Source: Glycine soja
Taxonomy: Eukaryota; Streptophyta; Magnoliopsida; Fabales; Fabaceae
DNA: 64,000 nt
Assembly: GCF_004193775.1 (NCBI RefSeq)
Contig: NC_041005.1
Location: forward strand, 13,673,865-13,737,864
Direction of reading: 5' to 3'
This document shows, piece after piece, positions 47,564 through 59,336 of this stretch. The position numbers and the translations under genes are program-made. The notes beneath the pieces were generated by a model. That model was given only the letters and a program-made list of their open reading frames with translations, was not told the origin of the DNA and searched no databases. Each line of letters starts with the position of its first letter. Within the stretch, counting starts at the first letter, position 1.

Positions 47564-48134
47564 AAAGACTAGTCTGTGACAATAATAATATACATACTAG
47601 TTTGTGCGTATGTACCTGGAGTTGCTATAATCAAAGAGCTTCCACAGCAACGCGAATTACTAGTATAATGCTATAAAATCTGCAATAAATTAAAACTATT
47701 ATGGTTTATAACTATTTCTAGCTTTCTCTCGGTCATGCAATGTTGTTGAACCTAATAGGATAACTATGCCCTGATGGAAAAAAAGGCAAACAAAACAAAC
47801 ACATGAACTTTTCAGGTACAACTATTAATGTATGTGAATATCAAAGTAAAATACTAGACACATAACCAAGTTAACAAAGTCGCATATCAACAAAACAGAA
47901 CTGGTTTAAAACAAAGAGCTCAGATGTGGTGGAGAAAAGCTCCGGATATGGCAAAGAGGAGCTCAGATCACATTGCATTTCTATAGTAATTTTGGGGGAG
48001 GGCTGCAAGAGGCTTAAGACACACAGTCACGATGAAAAGAAGTGTTTTTCTTGGTTCTTTCAATCTAAGGGCTAGTGAACACTTGGTTTTTGGGCTTAGG
48101 TTTGTAGAAGCCCAAAAATTGCTATAAACACCAT
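47564..48134. other. No supported gene
   Basis: Sequence between the large palindrome and the LINE relic. It should contain the right CACTA border if one exists, but no CACTA-type terminus was recognised. Confidence 0.4.
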
Positions 48135-50163
48135 CAGTTAATCATTGTGGACATAATACTCCATTATATGATGATACGACGACTATAAACACCATTTTTA
48201 CTCATCCTCTAGATCAATTTGTCCTCCTTTGCCAAATCCACTAACAAGATATGCTATAATACCTTTACGTCATTCTCATGCAGCATTTCCTAGACTTGAA
48301 CCATATTCCAGCAACCCCATTACTGATCAATGAACTCAGCCACCTTAAGATCCCTTACGACTTCCTTAGACTAAGTGCTAATAAAAGCACTCTCCTTCTC
48401 CCTAAGCCAAGGATCCTTACTGACACTAATGCTTAACACGTTCCCCACTCTCCAACTATCCCCATCCTTCACAATCTCTCCAGAAGACCATAAACTCCTC
48501 CAAGAATAACTTGGGTTATTTCCCATTAAGGCCTCCAAGAAACTCGAGTTAGGGAAATACCTAAAGCATTCGTGATACCAATCCATTTGGATTGTTGATT
48601 AATGCCCAACCTTGCTTACCTAAAAGGGACATATTAAAAGCCTTTAGATCCCTAAACCCCATTCCTCCTCCACCTTTACTAATCGTAAGCTTATCCCACT
48701 TAAGCCAATTAATACCATGACTTGCATCTCCTTTCGTGCTCCACCAAAATGTGTTAAACATGCAATGAATCTCATCAACTAGCGAGCCTAGTAAAAGATA
48801 CATTGACATGCAATATAGAGGGATCGCTTGAAGTACTACTTTGATAATGATTTCCTTTCCAGCTCTAGACAACCACCTTCCACTCTAAGATTGGATTCTC
48901 TTCCAAACTCGGTCTTTGATGTAGCCAAAAGGCGCCCTCATATTCCTTATACTAAGGAGGACGTACTCAAATACTTACCAGTGCCCAAGCAGTCTATCAC
49001 TCCCATTATTTCAATAAACTTTGATTGAACCTTTTGACCTGTATTACGAGTGAAGAAGATCTCTGACTTGGTGAAATTAATTGCTTGCCCGGATGCCTCC
49101 TCATACGTTCTAAGAATGTGTTGCATCCTTGTAGCTTCCACTTCGGTTGCCTAAAAATATAAGAAACAATCATTTTCAAATACCAAATGAGAGATGGTAG
49201 GCTCATTCTTATGAATTCGGACTCCATGAATCCTCCCTAAATCCATCTTTTTCTTAATAAGTAACGTCAATCCTTCAACACAAATAATAAAGAGATAGGG
49301 GGTAGACATCCCTTTACCATGATTCACAAGCCCTACCTTGTCTACATTAATAGAGATCGAGTACACAACCAATTTAAGGCACATAAAGATCCACCCTAGC
49401 CATTTTCCTGAGAATCCCATCTTCAACATCATAGCTTCAATAACACCCAAATCCACCTTATCTTAAGCTTTGCTTATGTCAATATTCAACGCCACTTCCC
49501 CATTTCTCCCCTTCATTCTACATTTGAGATAATGAATAATTTCAGACACTCCCAAAACATTATTAGTTATAGAATGATTCACTATGAAAGCAGCTTGCTC
49601 CTCTGACACATACTTTCCAATAACTCTTTCCAGTCTATTCGTTGGTGCTTTGGACAGAATTTTATATGCTACATTACATAGCAAGATAGGTCACAAATCC
49701 CTCATAGAATTGGGATGATCACACTTGGAAATTAGAACTATGTTAGTCTCGTTCATATTTAGAGGTAGGGAACCTTGCTCCAACCAAAGTGCACACTGTT
49801 GAAAGATATCTTGTCCACATACATCCCAATACTGCTTGTAAAACCCCAGATTCATTCTGCCTAGTCTTAGGATTTATTTGGGTCCATTTGGAAAATCACC
49901 TCTCTCAGTTCCTCGATCTCCAAGGGGGCTGTAAGGATCTAATTGTCCTTGCTTGTGATCCTCCTTTCAATTGTGTCAGTTAATGAACTATATATTCCTT
50001 CAATATGTTGAAAAATATTATCAAAATACCTCCTCACTTCACACAAACCCTTCGCATCGCTCACAATGTTACCATTGTTTGCCACAAACCTCTTAATATT
50101 ATTCCACCTTTTCTTGCTAGAAGCCATAGCATGGAAGTATCTTGTGTTCATATCTTGCAACAC
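48135..50163 (-). pseudogene. LINE (non-LTR) reverse transcriptase relic
   Basis: Reading down on minus: NTRYFHAMASSKKRWNNIKR (post-endonuclease linker, 50160-50100); the RT core (NVAYKILSKAPTNRLERVI, VSEEQAAFI, VALNIDISKA at 49680-49463; KMGFSGKWLGWIFMCL near 49420; TPYLFIICVEGLTLLI); a degenerate FADD box (VFEND, about 49165); SGQAINFTKSEIFF (about 49070); and the thumb (SRAGKEIIIKVVLQAIP, 48870; GGGGMGFRDLKAFNMSLL, 48670-48610; SLWSSGEIVKDGDSWRVGN). It ends near EDKLI..RMSKNGVYS at 48230-48170. Many frame breaks. The endonuclease domain is missing upstream. An RNase H relic in the same orientation lies at 30643. Confidence 0.85.
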
Positions 50164-51801
50164 ATATCAAAATGAATAGATAATCAGCTTGGACATAGAA
50201 ATGAAACTCGAAGGAACAAATTACAACTAAAAATACATAATTAATTTTGATGAAATACCAAGCTCTAACTAATCAAACAAATTCATAACAAAATTTCTAT
50301 GTGTTTCTAAAAGTAGAGAAAAATATTTGGATGATGTGGTTCTCACTGAAACATTTAATTAGAAAAGTAAAGCATGTATTTAGAGCTAAAGGACAAATGA
50401 AAACTCACAAATCTATCATGGCAAGCATGTTATTGTCAAACAAAGAAACGGTGGCACAAAACCATAATTGTCCCAATGATGTTTTGAGGCCAACAAAAGG
50501 ATCATGACATGACTTTATTCTAGTGCCAAATAGCAATGAGAAACATAGCAATTTTATCTGCAAACCAAGATCAAGTAACTAAGAACATCACTCGTAATTA
50601 TAACATATGCATAGTGTATTAGGTGAGAGCTGTAGTTATTATGAGAAATGAGAACATCTAATTTATAACCAACAAATTAAAATTGGCTATTTAGGTTGCT
50701 TCTTTGATTGCATATATCATTCGATCTTTTAAAAACCTGGCTCAATTTTAGTTAAAAAGGGAAAAAACCACATAAATATGTAATTAAACAAGAAACTTGG
50801 CTTGTCATTTTAATCCAAAGTTATATAATGTTCTCATTTCTCACAATAATTATGAGTTTTCACCTAACACACTCCCAATTTGTGTGTGGGTGTGGATGTA
50901 TGGCAAATAATACAAGTCTTACAGCTGAAGACCCATTCCAAGATTTTGAAGGAAGGCACAATAGGAGTACTGCAAGTGTGTCTCATGATGTACATCAATA
51001 CCATCTTTTCTTGATGGAGAGTGTCTCACTAGAAGCTAAAAATGACTTTGCACGCAACATCAAACTATATATGTATCCAAACACATAAAATTCCTTTTTT
51101 TAATTGGATGGGTCACTTGTACACTCTTCCATTTATTAAACTTAATCCAAAAACTCAGAAAATTTAAATATAAATAAGTGTAAACTCTACTAAAAAGTAT
51201 AACTTGATTGGAAGTTGTCAATAATTGAAAAATCATGTTTCTTTTGAAGAGATAATCTAACAAAGATGCCCATAAATGCATATACTTTCTTTAGAATTTG
51301 AAAAAACTGAATAGGATGTAAAGTGAGTAAAGCATATAACATTTATTATGCCCATTTCTCACCTACGAAGCACTGATCGAATAGCAGGCGATTCTCCACT
51401 TCTTGTGTGATCAATCACCTTGCATAGTAAATTGTGAAATACAACTTAGAAATAATAATCACAATATAAACAACAACACTCATTATAGATTTCACAATTT
51501 GAAACATAGTTTAGAAGTGGCAACCTTATTTTTCATAAATGTTAACCATTATAGGCAACAACAACACCTCATTAAGTTTATCGTTTCAAACTTCACTCCC
51601 ACTCCCCAGGAAAAAAATGACAATAATGTCCTTCTCTTTGGTCCTCAGGCATAATGATTTAGGACACCTAGTCACCCATTGATTTTAGGTATGTATCCAC
51701 TATCATAATTTAATGGCTATATATTCAATCAGGCCTTTGTTTTTTAATCTCCTCCTCTCTCCCCCTTGTACCATTAGATGAGTATGAAAGTTCTTAAATA
51801 A
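50164..51801. other. Intergenic, no supported gene
   Basis: AT-rich sequence with small ORFs (50301-50507, 50828-51088, 51403-51654) that show no domain or compositional sign of being genes. Confidence 0.4.
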
Positions 51802-52459
51802 TGTACTGTCCAGAACCCATAAAACACATGTGGCATCCTACATGGCACTTTGTGACACGTGTCAACCCTCCACGTCAGCCCTGCTACAGGAGCACGAACA
51901 CTCGGCCCTTAGCAGCCGGGCTCCCCAACAAACAGGTTATCTCTAACCTATTAATATTAAAATGTATTTGAATAACTTTATCTACTGGCAGGTAACTAAT
52001 TATCTATAAGTCCACACATTATCTACAAGGTATGATTATCTTCTACTTTTTATATATAAGCAAATGTTTATCTCTAACATTATCTATAAGCTCCCCACTA
52101 TTATCTACAAGTCGGGAATTATCTACAAATGCTACAATAGCCCCTACAAACAAGGACCAACAGTCACACTTAACTACTATAAATATAAGTTCCATCGAAC
52201 TCTCTACACATCCCATCACACACTCAGCACACGAGCAATAAGCCTGTGCTCCTCTCTCTTTCTTGCTCTCTCGAGCTTTACTTAAGCATATACTTTCTTT
52301 ATTCTCCTCACTCATATTCTTACTTGAGCATTGGAGTCCTTTGTTTTCCAAGCCCTCCCTCCTCTCAAAGGTACCTCTCCCAACCAGCATGTGAAGTTCG
52401 GGACCCCACTCAACCACATCCACCCAGACGTGTCACGATTTCGAATTTTGGTAAAAACA
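51802..52459 (+). repeat. LTR of a Tat-like gypsy element
   Basis: The segment starts near TGTACTGTCCAG (51802) and ends GGTAAAAACA (52459), followed by a TGGCGCCCATCGTGGGGCC-type PBS. It contains repeated ATTATCTACAAG-type words (52020-52135) and a CT-rich leader (52240-52320). Only one LTR is in view. The start is approximate. Confidence 0.65.
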
Positions 52460-52461
52460 GT

Positions 52462-52480
52462 TGGCGCCCATCGTGGGGCC
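52462..52480 (+). other. Primer binding site (gypsy, TGGCGCC type)
   Basis: TGGCGCCCATCGTGGGGCC lies two bases after the LTR end. It is the characteristic PBS-leader of Tat/Ogre-related plant gypsy elements. Confidence 0.8.
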
Positions 52481-52489
52481 ATGGTAAAA

Positions 52490-53470
52490 CATACCCCATG
52501 GCCTCACGTCAATTCTCTCTCATTCATCCATGGTTAGCACTTGGTTTGGCCTCAGACACGAGAAGCCCCTCACAGACTCCCATCCTCATCTGGCAGTTAT
52601 GATAGATACAGATACTCTACACCAACTCAAGCTAAAGGCTAACCATGACCAGCTGGAGGCTCGTGTCAGACGTCCCCAGGGCAACGAATAATCCACCCAC
52701 ACATTGCTTGAACACACCCAAGGGGAATCACACCCCCCAACGCACAGGCAACACTACAGATGACTTAAGTCTCTCCCATATGCACGTCCAAAAGGGTGGA
52801 CTACCCATCAACATCCTTTTTTTCGACCACATTATGGAGGCTGACATACCCTTAGGGTGGAAACCACTCAACCTCGAGCAGTATGATGGGACAACAAATC
52901 TACATGAGCATCTGGATGCCTTCCTGACACAGGTAAACCTCTACACCAATGATGACATGATTCTATGTTGGTCTTCCCTATGTCCTTCAAGGGGGCAGCA
53001 TTGACCTGGTACGATGGACTCCCACCTAGGTCCATAGATAGCTTCAACACCCTCATCGAACGATTCAGTGCGCAGTACGCCACCAGCAGGTTTCACCGCA
53101 TAACCTCGGACGCCTTAGCCAATCTACGACAAGCAGACAATGAGTCCCTCAGAAAATTCAGGGATAGATTGAGCGCACAATCGTCTAGATCCAAAATCTT
53201 AACCCCGAGGTAGTGTTGCATTCCACGTTCCACGCCTTACGCCTCGACAAGTTCACAAACAATCTGTGCAAAAAACCACCTGGTAGCATGGACAAGCTGT
53301 GAAAGCAAGCCAAAGACTACATATAGATGGAAGAAATGTCCAGATTCCAAAATGAAGTCTAACAAGCCGAACAAAAACATGACAAGCTTGAAGCAAACAC
53401 CAAGATCAACTACCACAAGTCAGACAAGAGGCACAAGCCAGACAAGCTCCAGCCTCTCTGATCGAGGCCA
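52490..53470 (+). pseudogene. Gypsy gag relic (Tat-like)
   Basis: At 52820-52950 is IMEADIPLGWKPLNLEQYDG followed by TNLHEHLDAFLTQVNLYTND, and in another frame at 52977-53200 FKGAALTWYDGLPPRSIDSF and SLRKFRDRLSAQ. These are the retrotransposon gag core. Relics of the following KYMQMEEMSRF-type segment lie at 53300-53350. A frameshift near 52960 and stops break it. The coding similarity ends near 53470, where another element begins. Confidence 0.8.
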
Positions 53471-53495
53471 TACCCGAATCAAATAAACATTAAAA

Positions 53496-54542
53496 TGTAG
53501 TAACTAGGAAGTGATCCTAGGTCATTTCCCAATGAGCAATGATACACCAAATGTTCAAGATAGATAGTAGGAAAATAGTAACGAATGGGGGGGGGGGGGG
53601 GTTGGTTGCTTTTGTAAATTAAACAGTGAGTAAATGTGAATTAGAAAATATCAGAATTAAAACACGTTGCTTCCCCTTGATTCACAAGCAAGTCTCTTAT
53701 CCTAGGTTACGAGAGTTTATCCTTTATCAGTTCAACCACTTAATCCAACCCTAAATTAAATTACTAAGCGAAATTTAACATAAGGCATTCATTATGTGAT
53801 TAAGCAACACATACACCAATTACTCATAAACGATCATTAAGCATGAACGTAAATTAAGCGCAGAGACAATTAATTAAGCATTAAGCATGCATGAGTTAAT
53901 AGCAACAAATTCAGAGTAATTAGTGAAGAGGAAAAACTGAACAGAATTTAACAGTAATAATAAAACCTCAAAGAGAACTGTGCTTGATCCTCAAGAGATA
54001 ACAGCGGTGGGGACTTAGCCTTCCATTAATCAATAGAGAACGAAATTATAGATTGAAGAATGAAATTTTATTGATAAAACTAAAAGTCAGAACTAGAATT
54101 GCCAAAAACGAAAAAAGGAGAAAGAGAAGAGAGAGAGAGAGAAAAGAGAGGGCTAAACTAGAACCTTGGTGCTGTTATATAGTTTTCCAGCCCCAAAGCT
54201 TACAAATCTGTTTTAAATCCAAGCCCATAAATAAAATCAAATCAAATCTAGATAAGATAAGATCTAGATGAAATAATATCTAGATGAGATCAAATCTAAA
54301 TAATATCTAGATAAGATAAGATCTAATTTTGTAGAATAAAATAGTCTGTCCTCTTCAAGTCTAAGCCCAATTCTGGATTCAAGCCCAATGCTTCATTAAT
54401 TTTTGAAATTAGATTAAAAACATCAAATTAGCTGAATGGGCCCAAATAATAAAACTGCATAATTAATTTGACAATTAAGACTAATCAGTACTTAAAATGG
54501 TGCAAAAAGGGTTAAGAAATAGGAGAAAATAATGGCACATCA
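53496..54542 (-). repeat. 3' LTR of a second gypsy element (minus)
   Basis: On minus it starts TGATGTGCCATTATTTTCTC (54542), ends GATCACTTCCTAGTTACTACA-like at 53496, and is preceded by a PPT. Length 1047 bp. It contains a 15-base G run (53587-53601) and GATCTAGAT(G/A)A words (54245-54320). Confidence 0.75.
53587..53601 (+). repeat. Poly-G run (15 bases)
   Basis: A G homopolymer inside the gypsy LTR. Length may be unreliable. Confidence 0.8.
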
Positions 54543-54557
54543 AAACCCCCCATACTT
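54543..54557 (-). other. Polypurine tract
   Basis: On minus it reads AAGTATGGGGGGTTT directly before the LTR start TGATGTG. Confidence 0.75.
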
Positions 54558-56099
54558 AGCCTTTTACACTCCTGGGAAAAATGAAATAAAGAACAAAATC
54601 CAAGGATATCAAAGAGAGACAAACAAAAACATTTACATATTTCTCAATGAACATCAAGGAATGAAAGGAATGGATAACATCTAACATGAAGAGATCCAAA
54701 GAGTCAAGACATTCATGAAAATCATCTAAGCAACCATATCATGGCAAAATAGTTAATCAGCTCAAGAATGAAAAGTTATTAAGCCTCACAAGATATACAC
54801 TTTATCTCTCAAGTGTCTAGGCTACTGTTTACTCTCGAAGCACCTATGAAAATAAACACCACATAAACTTGGCAAGATTCTAAAATTGACAATCAACCCA
54901 TAAACACATGCACATGAGGATCAAAAGGTCTTTTAAGGTTGTAATGGGGCCAAGGACAAGGTAGGGAAAAATATGGAATAAGTAGCTAAATCCCAAAGGA
55001 ATAGAGGAGCAATGGGGAATAAGTGGAAATTAAGCACAAGTAGTAAACCCAAACCCTCTAATATCAACAAAATCAACCAAGGCTCCCAAATCAAGTCCTC
55101 ATAACAAGACCTCATTTATTCAACTTCACTTCTTTTCTTCTTCTCTTTTTTTTTTTTTGAACAGTACGAATTTGCAGAATTTGCAGCAATTGAAATTTTT
55201 TTTTTCATTTTTTTTTCATCATTTTTTTTAACAGTACGAATTTGAAGATTAAAGCAAGAACTAGGCAATATATATATACATCAAGCATGGCCAAAATAAA
55301 ACATTAAGCATGGCCAAAAATTATATCTTCCAATGAAACATACCCCCCCACACTTATGCCCAGCTTATTCCCAAAACAATTCCAAAGCTCCAAAATTCCT
55401 TAAGGGTAAGGTGATATCATGGTTTTTCACTTAAGGCTTGTAATGAGCTTCAAAACAAAGAAAGGGGAACATAGGCTCAAAGGGGCTAGCAAAGGAATTA
55501 ATTCAAGGTAAGTCCATTTGGCTAGAAGCTTATAAGAACAAAATTGCCTAAATCATTTCCAAATATGCATGTGAATTAGGAAGCATCAATAAGAATCAAG
55601 ACAAGGCTATTGTGCAAGCAATCAATGGGGCAAAACACACCAAAAGATTATGATGATGGATGGCTTAAATTCTCACAAAGGTAAACTTATCACTTTCAAA
55701 TTGAGCTTTCAAAATTATCATGACATGTAGAGGAAAAACAAGGATTTCAAATCACAAAATGTCAAGAGATTTTTATTTTCAGAACAATTACCCATTTCTT
55801 GAACATATCCTATAATTCAAAGAAAAATATACAAAGTTGTACATGCAAACAGAATTGACCTAAAATATTAAACTAGAAACCCAACAAAACTAACAAAACT
55901 AACAAATTTAACACAAACAAAACTAACAAAACTAGCAAAACCAAAACCAAAGAACACTCGCCCCCCCCCCCATACTTAAACAACACATTGTCCTCAATGT
56001 AGCACAATTAAAAGATTAAAAGCAATTAAACCATCAAATAGAATCGGACAAATGTAATAAAAGTAAAGAAGGAGACAGGGAAAAGAAAAACTCCCTAAG
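54558..56099 (-). other. Noncoding internal region between pol and 3' LTR
   Basis: No env-like ORF could be recognised. The region has repeated GAACAGTACGAATTTG words (55160 and 55229), T-rich runs (55140-55230), a string of AACTAACAAA repeats (55880-55945) and an 11-base C run (55961-55971) in a segment resembling a second purine tract on minus. Confidence 0.5.
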
Positions 56100-56515
56100 T
56101 CATGGTGGAGGAAGAGTAGGGTGGAGTAAGGAAGTCTTTTCCACCACTATGTCCACTAAAGAAGGGTTTGTGAGGAATGGCTTAAGTCGGTGTCCATTGA
56201 CCTTGAAGCTCTTGTTTGTGGAGTCACTTTTGATCTCAACTGTACCATAAGGAAAAACATTAGTAACAACAAAAGGACCAATCCACTTAGACCTCAACTT
56301 ACCACTCATGAGTCCGAGCTTAGAATTATACAATAACACTTTTTTTCCCAACCATGAAGTCCTTCTTAATTATCATGCTATCATGGAACTTCTTGGTCTT
56401 TTCTTTGTAGAACTTGGCATTCTCATACGCTTCTAGGCGGATCTCATCTAACTCACTCAGTTGCAACTTTCTTTCCTCACCAGCTTGATCCATATGTAGA
56501 TGCAATTGCTTTTGA
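56100..56515 (-). pseudogene. Gypsy integrase C-terminus (pol end)
   Basis: On minus, DQAGEERKLQLSELDEIRLE (56495-56436) is followed by AYENAKFYKEKTKKFHD. 56351-56100 gives [32 protein letters not shown] and [11 protein letters not shown], the conserved end of Athila/Tat-type integrases. A frame break lies near 56350. The rest of pol is cut off by the SIRE1-like element at about 56516. Confidence 0.85.
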
Positions 56516-57551
56516 TGTTTTGATGATGATCATGATGATATGATGCAATTGTTGTAAATGGGCTTTTCAAGATTAAATTCAAGACAATACTTCAAGATTA
56601 CAAGTCACAGCATCAAGATGATCACTAGTATATTAGGAAGGGAATTCCTAATTGAATTAGCAAAAGGTTTGGCCAAGTAATTTAAATTAAAAAGTGTTTT
56701 ACAAAGGTTTTACTCTCTGGTAATCGATTACATCGGTAATCGATTACCAGTGGCCAAATATATTTTATAACAGCTACTAAAATTTGAATTCGAAATTTTA
56801 GACTGTGTAATCGATTACACAATTTTGGTAATCGATTACCAGCAGTTAGTAAACGTTTTAATTCAAATTTTAAAAGCTGTAATCGATTACACAATTACTG
56901 TAATCGATTACCAGACAGGATTTTCAGAAAAATAATTTTAAGAGTCACAACTTTTCAAAGGCTTTATTCATGACCACCAATGGTCTATATATATGTGACT
57001 CAAACACGAAATTGCTCAGAGTTTTTCAGAACAACAAGTGTTTATCCTCTCAAAGAGCAAAATCATTTTATCCTCTTAAGAATTCCTTGGCCAATTCAAT
57101 TTCAATTCATTAAGGAATTATTTGAGTGCTCAATCTGTAAAATCCATCTCTTTCTAGAGAGATTCATTCTTCTTCTTCTTCTCATTCTCTAAGGGATTAA
57201 GAGACTATGAGTCTCTTGTTGTAAAGGAATTCTAAACACAAAGGAAGGATTGTCCTTGTGTGTAGTGGAACTCTCAAGCGGGTTGCTTGGGGACTGGACG
57301 TAGGCACAAGGGTGTGGCCGAACCAGTATAAATCTGAGTTTGCACTTTCTCTTCCCTTAATCTCCTTTATTTATTATTGCTTTATATTCATATTCAAATT
57401 TTTTTATTTGAATCAATATTTAAGAAGATTGTCATTAAGGGAATTCATAACTTGAATAAAAAGTGAAATAAATTTTTTAATTAGGGAAGTAGTTTGGAAT
57501 ATCTTAATTCAACCCCCCCTTCTTAAGATATCTGAGGCCACTTGTCTAACA
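56516..57551 (+). repeat. 5' LTR of the SIRE1-like element
   Basis: About 1.04 kb, ending CTTGTCTAACA (57551). GTAATCGATTAC palindromes lie at 56719-56748, 56812-56840 and 56878-56912. The TATA-like CTATATATATG is at 56982-56992. ACCAGTATAAATC (57321) recurs near 16520 in the other family. The start is approximate (TGTTTTGATGATG). Confidence 0.75.
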
Positions 57552-57553
57552 AG

Positions 57554-57565
57554 TGGTGTCAGAGC
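57554..57565 (+). other. Primer binding site (initiator tRNA-Met type, one mismatch)
   Basis: TGGTGTCAGAGC lies two bases after the LTR end. The standard copia PBS has A at position 5, so one base differs. Confidence 0.85.
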
Positions 57566-57603
57566 TTCATTCTTGTATAAAGTTTAGAAGCTTCAAGAAA
57601 AAG

Positions 57604-58680
57604 ATGGCCTCAGCAAATTCCTTATTTCCAGAAGGGAATTCTATCAATAGACCTCCAATCTTTAATGGAGAGGGTTACCACTACTGGAAAACCCGAATGC
57701 AAATTTTTATTGAGGCAATAGATCTAAATATTTGGGAAGCCATAGAAATAAGGCCTTATATACCCACCACAGTAGAAAGAGTTTCAATAGATGGTAGTTC
57801 ATCAAGTGAAAGCATAACTATAGAAAAACCTAGAGATAGATGGTCTGAAGAGGATAGAAAATGAGTACAATACAACTTAAAAGCCAAAAACATAATAACA
57901 TTTGCCCTGGGAATGGATGAATATTTCAGGGTTTCAAATTGTAAGAGTGCTAAGGAAATGTGGGACACTCTTCGATTAACACATGAAGGAACTACAGATG
58001 TTAAAAGATCTAGGATAAATGCACTAACTCATGAGTATGAATTATTTAGAATGTATGCAAATGAAAATATTCAAAGCATGCAAAAGAGATTTACACATAT
58101 AGTAAATCATCTAGCAGCCTTAGGCAAAGAATTTCAAAATGAGGATCTCATAAACAAGGTGTTAAGATGTTTAAGTAGAGAATGGCAACCCAAAGTAACG
58201 GCCATTTCTGAATCAAGAGATTTGTCTAACATGTCCCTTGCCACTCTATTTGGAAAGTTGCAGGAACACGAGATGGAATTATTGAGATTGCACCAACATG
58301 AAGAAAATGACAAGAAAAAGAAAGGAATTGCTCTTAAAGCATCATCCTCAATTCAGGAAGAAAGTGATCAAGAAAATGATCCAGATGATGATGATGATCT
58401 AAGTCTCTTTGTAAGAAGATTCAACAAATTTCTTAAAGTAAGAGGAAATCAGAGGCGACCCAATTTTAAATCAAAGAGAAGGACAGAAAATTCATCCTTT
58501 ACTTTAAAATGCTTTGAATGCAATCAACCTGGACATCTGAGGGTTGATTGTCCCATCTTCAAGAAAAAGATGGAAAAATCTGAAAAGAAAAATCATAATG
58601 AAAAGAAACTGAAGAAAGCATACATCACATGGGATGAAAATGATATGAATCTTCTGAAGATTCTGAAAATGAAGAGATAA
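57604..58680 (+). pseudogene. SIRE1-like gag (one internal stop)
   Basis: It starts MASANSLFPEGNSINRPPIF, 38 bases after the PBS. The UBN2-like gag core (YHYWKTRMQIFIEA; KEMWDTLRLTHEGTTDVKRS) and a CCHC knuckle (CFECNQPGHLRVDC, about 58513) follow. A single TGA at 57862-57864 interrupts an otherwise continuous frame. The decayed gag at 8203-7095 has an Arg-rich stretch here, so a CGA-to-TGA change is likely. Near 58640-58680 the frame shifts by one base and the coding continues at 58692. Gag makes the particle. This copy would need correction or readthrough to yield full-length protein. Confidence 0.85.
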
Positions 58681-59336
58681 ATCTCTGCCTTATGGCTAAA
58701 AGTTACGAAAGTGATGAAGAGGTAACATCTTCAAATAACTTATCTATTTCTTTTGATGAATTGCAAGATGCATTTGCTGATTTGCATAAAGAATCAATTA
58801 AACTTGCAAAATTAGTTTCATCATCAAAGAAAACAATTTCAAATTTAGAAAATGAAATTTCGAAATTTAACAAAGAATTAGATCTTCTTAGAAATGAAGT
58901 CTCAATTTCTAAAACAAATGAAAAAGTTAATATCTCCACTATTAATGACAAGAAAATAACAGATTCTTGTAGTTGTTGTGATAAATATGTAAAAGAAATT
59001 AAAGAGTTGAAAAATTCACTTGCAAAATTTTCATATAGTAAAAATAATTTAGATGTTATATTAAGTAAACAAAGATATGTGTCTAATAAAAATGGACTAG
59101 GGTATAAATCTGAAAAACAACAAAAGTTTCATAAAAACTTTTCCACTTCCACACAAAAATGTAATTCTAATTCTATCACTTGTTTTTACTGTGGAAGAAG
59201 AGGACATGGCATATCAACTTGCTACTTCAAGAAAAATTACAATAACATTAAAATGATATGGGTCCCAAAAGGATCCTCAGTTTATACTAACATGCAAGGA
59301 CCCAATAAAATTTGGGTACCTAAGTCAAAAACTTGA
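58681..59336 (+). pseudogene. SIRE1-like gag-pol linker with coiled coil and second zinc knuckle
   Basis: The frame shifted from gag reads MAKSYESDEEVTSSNN, then a long heptad-like segment (SSKKTISNLENEISKFNKEL) and a second knuckle, CFYCGRRGHGISTC (about 59187), ending IWVPKSKT and TGA (59334-59336). The protease frame overlaps from 59333. In related Sireviruses gag, linker and pol form one reading frame, so this is a second frame break. Coiled coil and double knuckle are typical of Sirevirus gag. Confidence 0.75.

Larger units (their letters stand above)
30647..47570 (-). mobile_element. CACTA (En/Spm) DNA transposon with nested retroelements; right end not located
   Basis: The left terminus starts CACTATTAAAAAATATG at 30647. 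Subterminal repeats to about 31270 follow, then a TnpA-like gene (33793-31980) and a TnpD/TNP2 transposase gene (46780-33899), both on minus. About 9.7 kb of the transposase gene is nested retroelement (35388-45067). A matching terminus (…TAATAGTG) was not found after 46780, and no ACATCGGTT repeats occur there, so the transposase 5' side is truncated or replaced by foldbacks. The end coordinate is only a guess at the last related sequence. Confidence 0.7.

Noticed and set aside
50301..51654. Three plus ORFs of 68-86 codons as possible small genes
   Set aside because: No recognisable domains, no splice or promoter context, and AT-rich surroundings.
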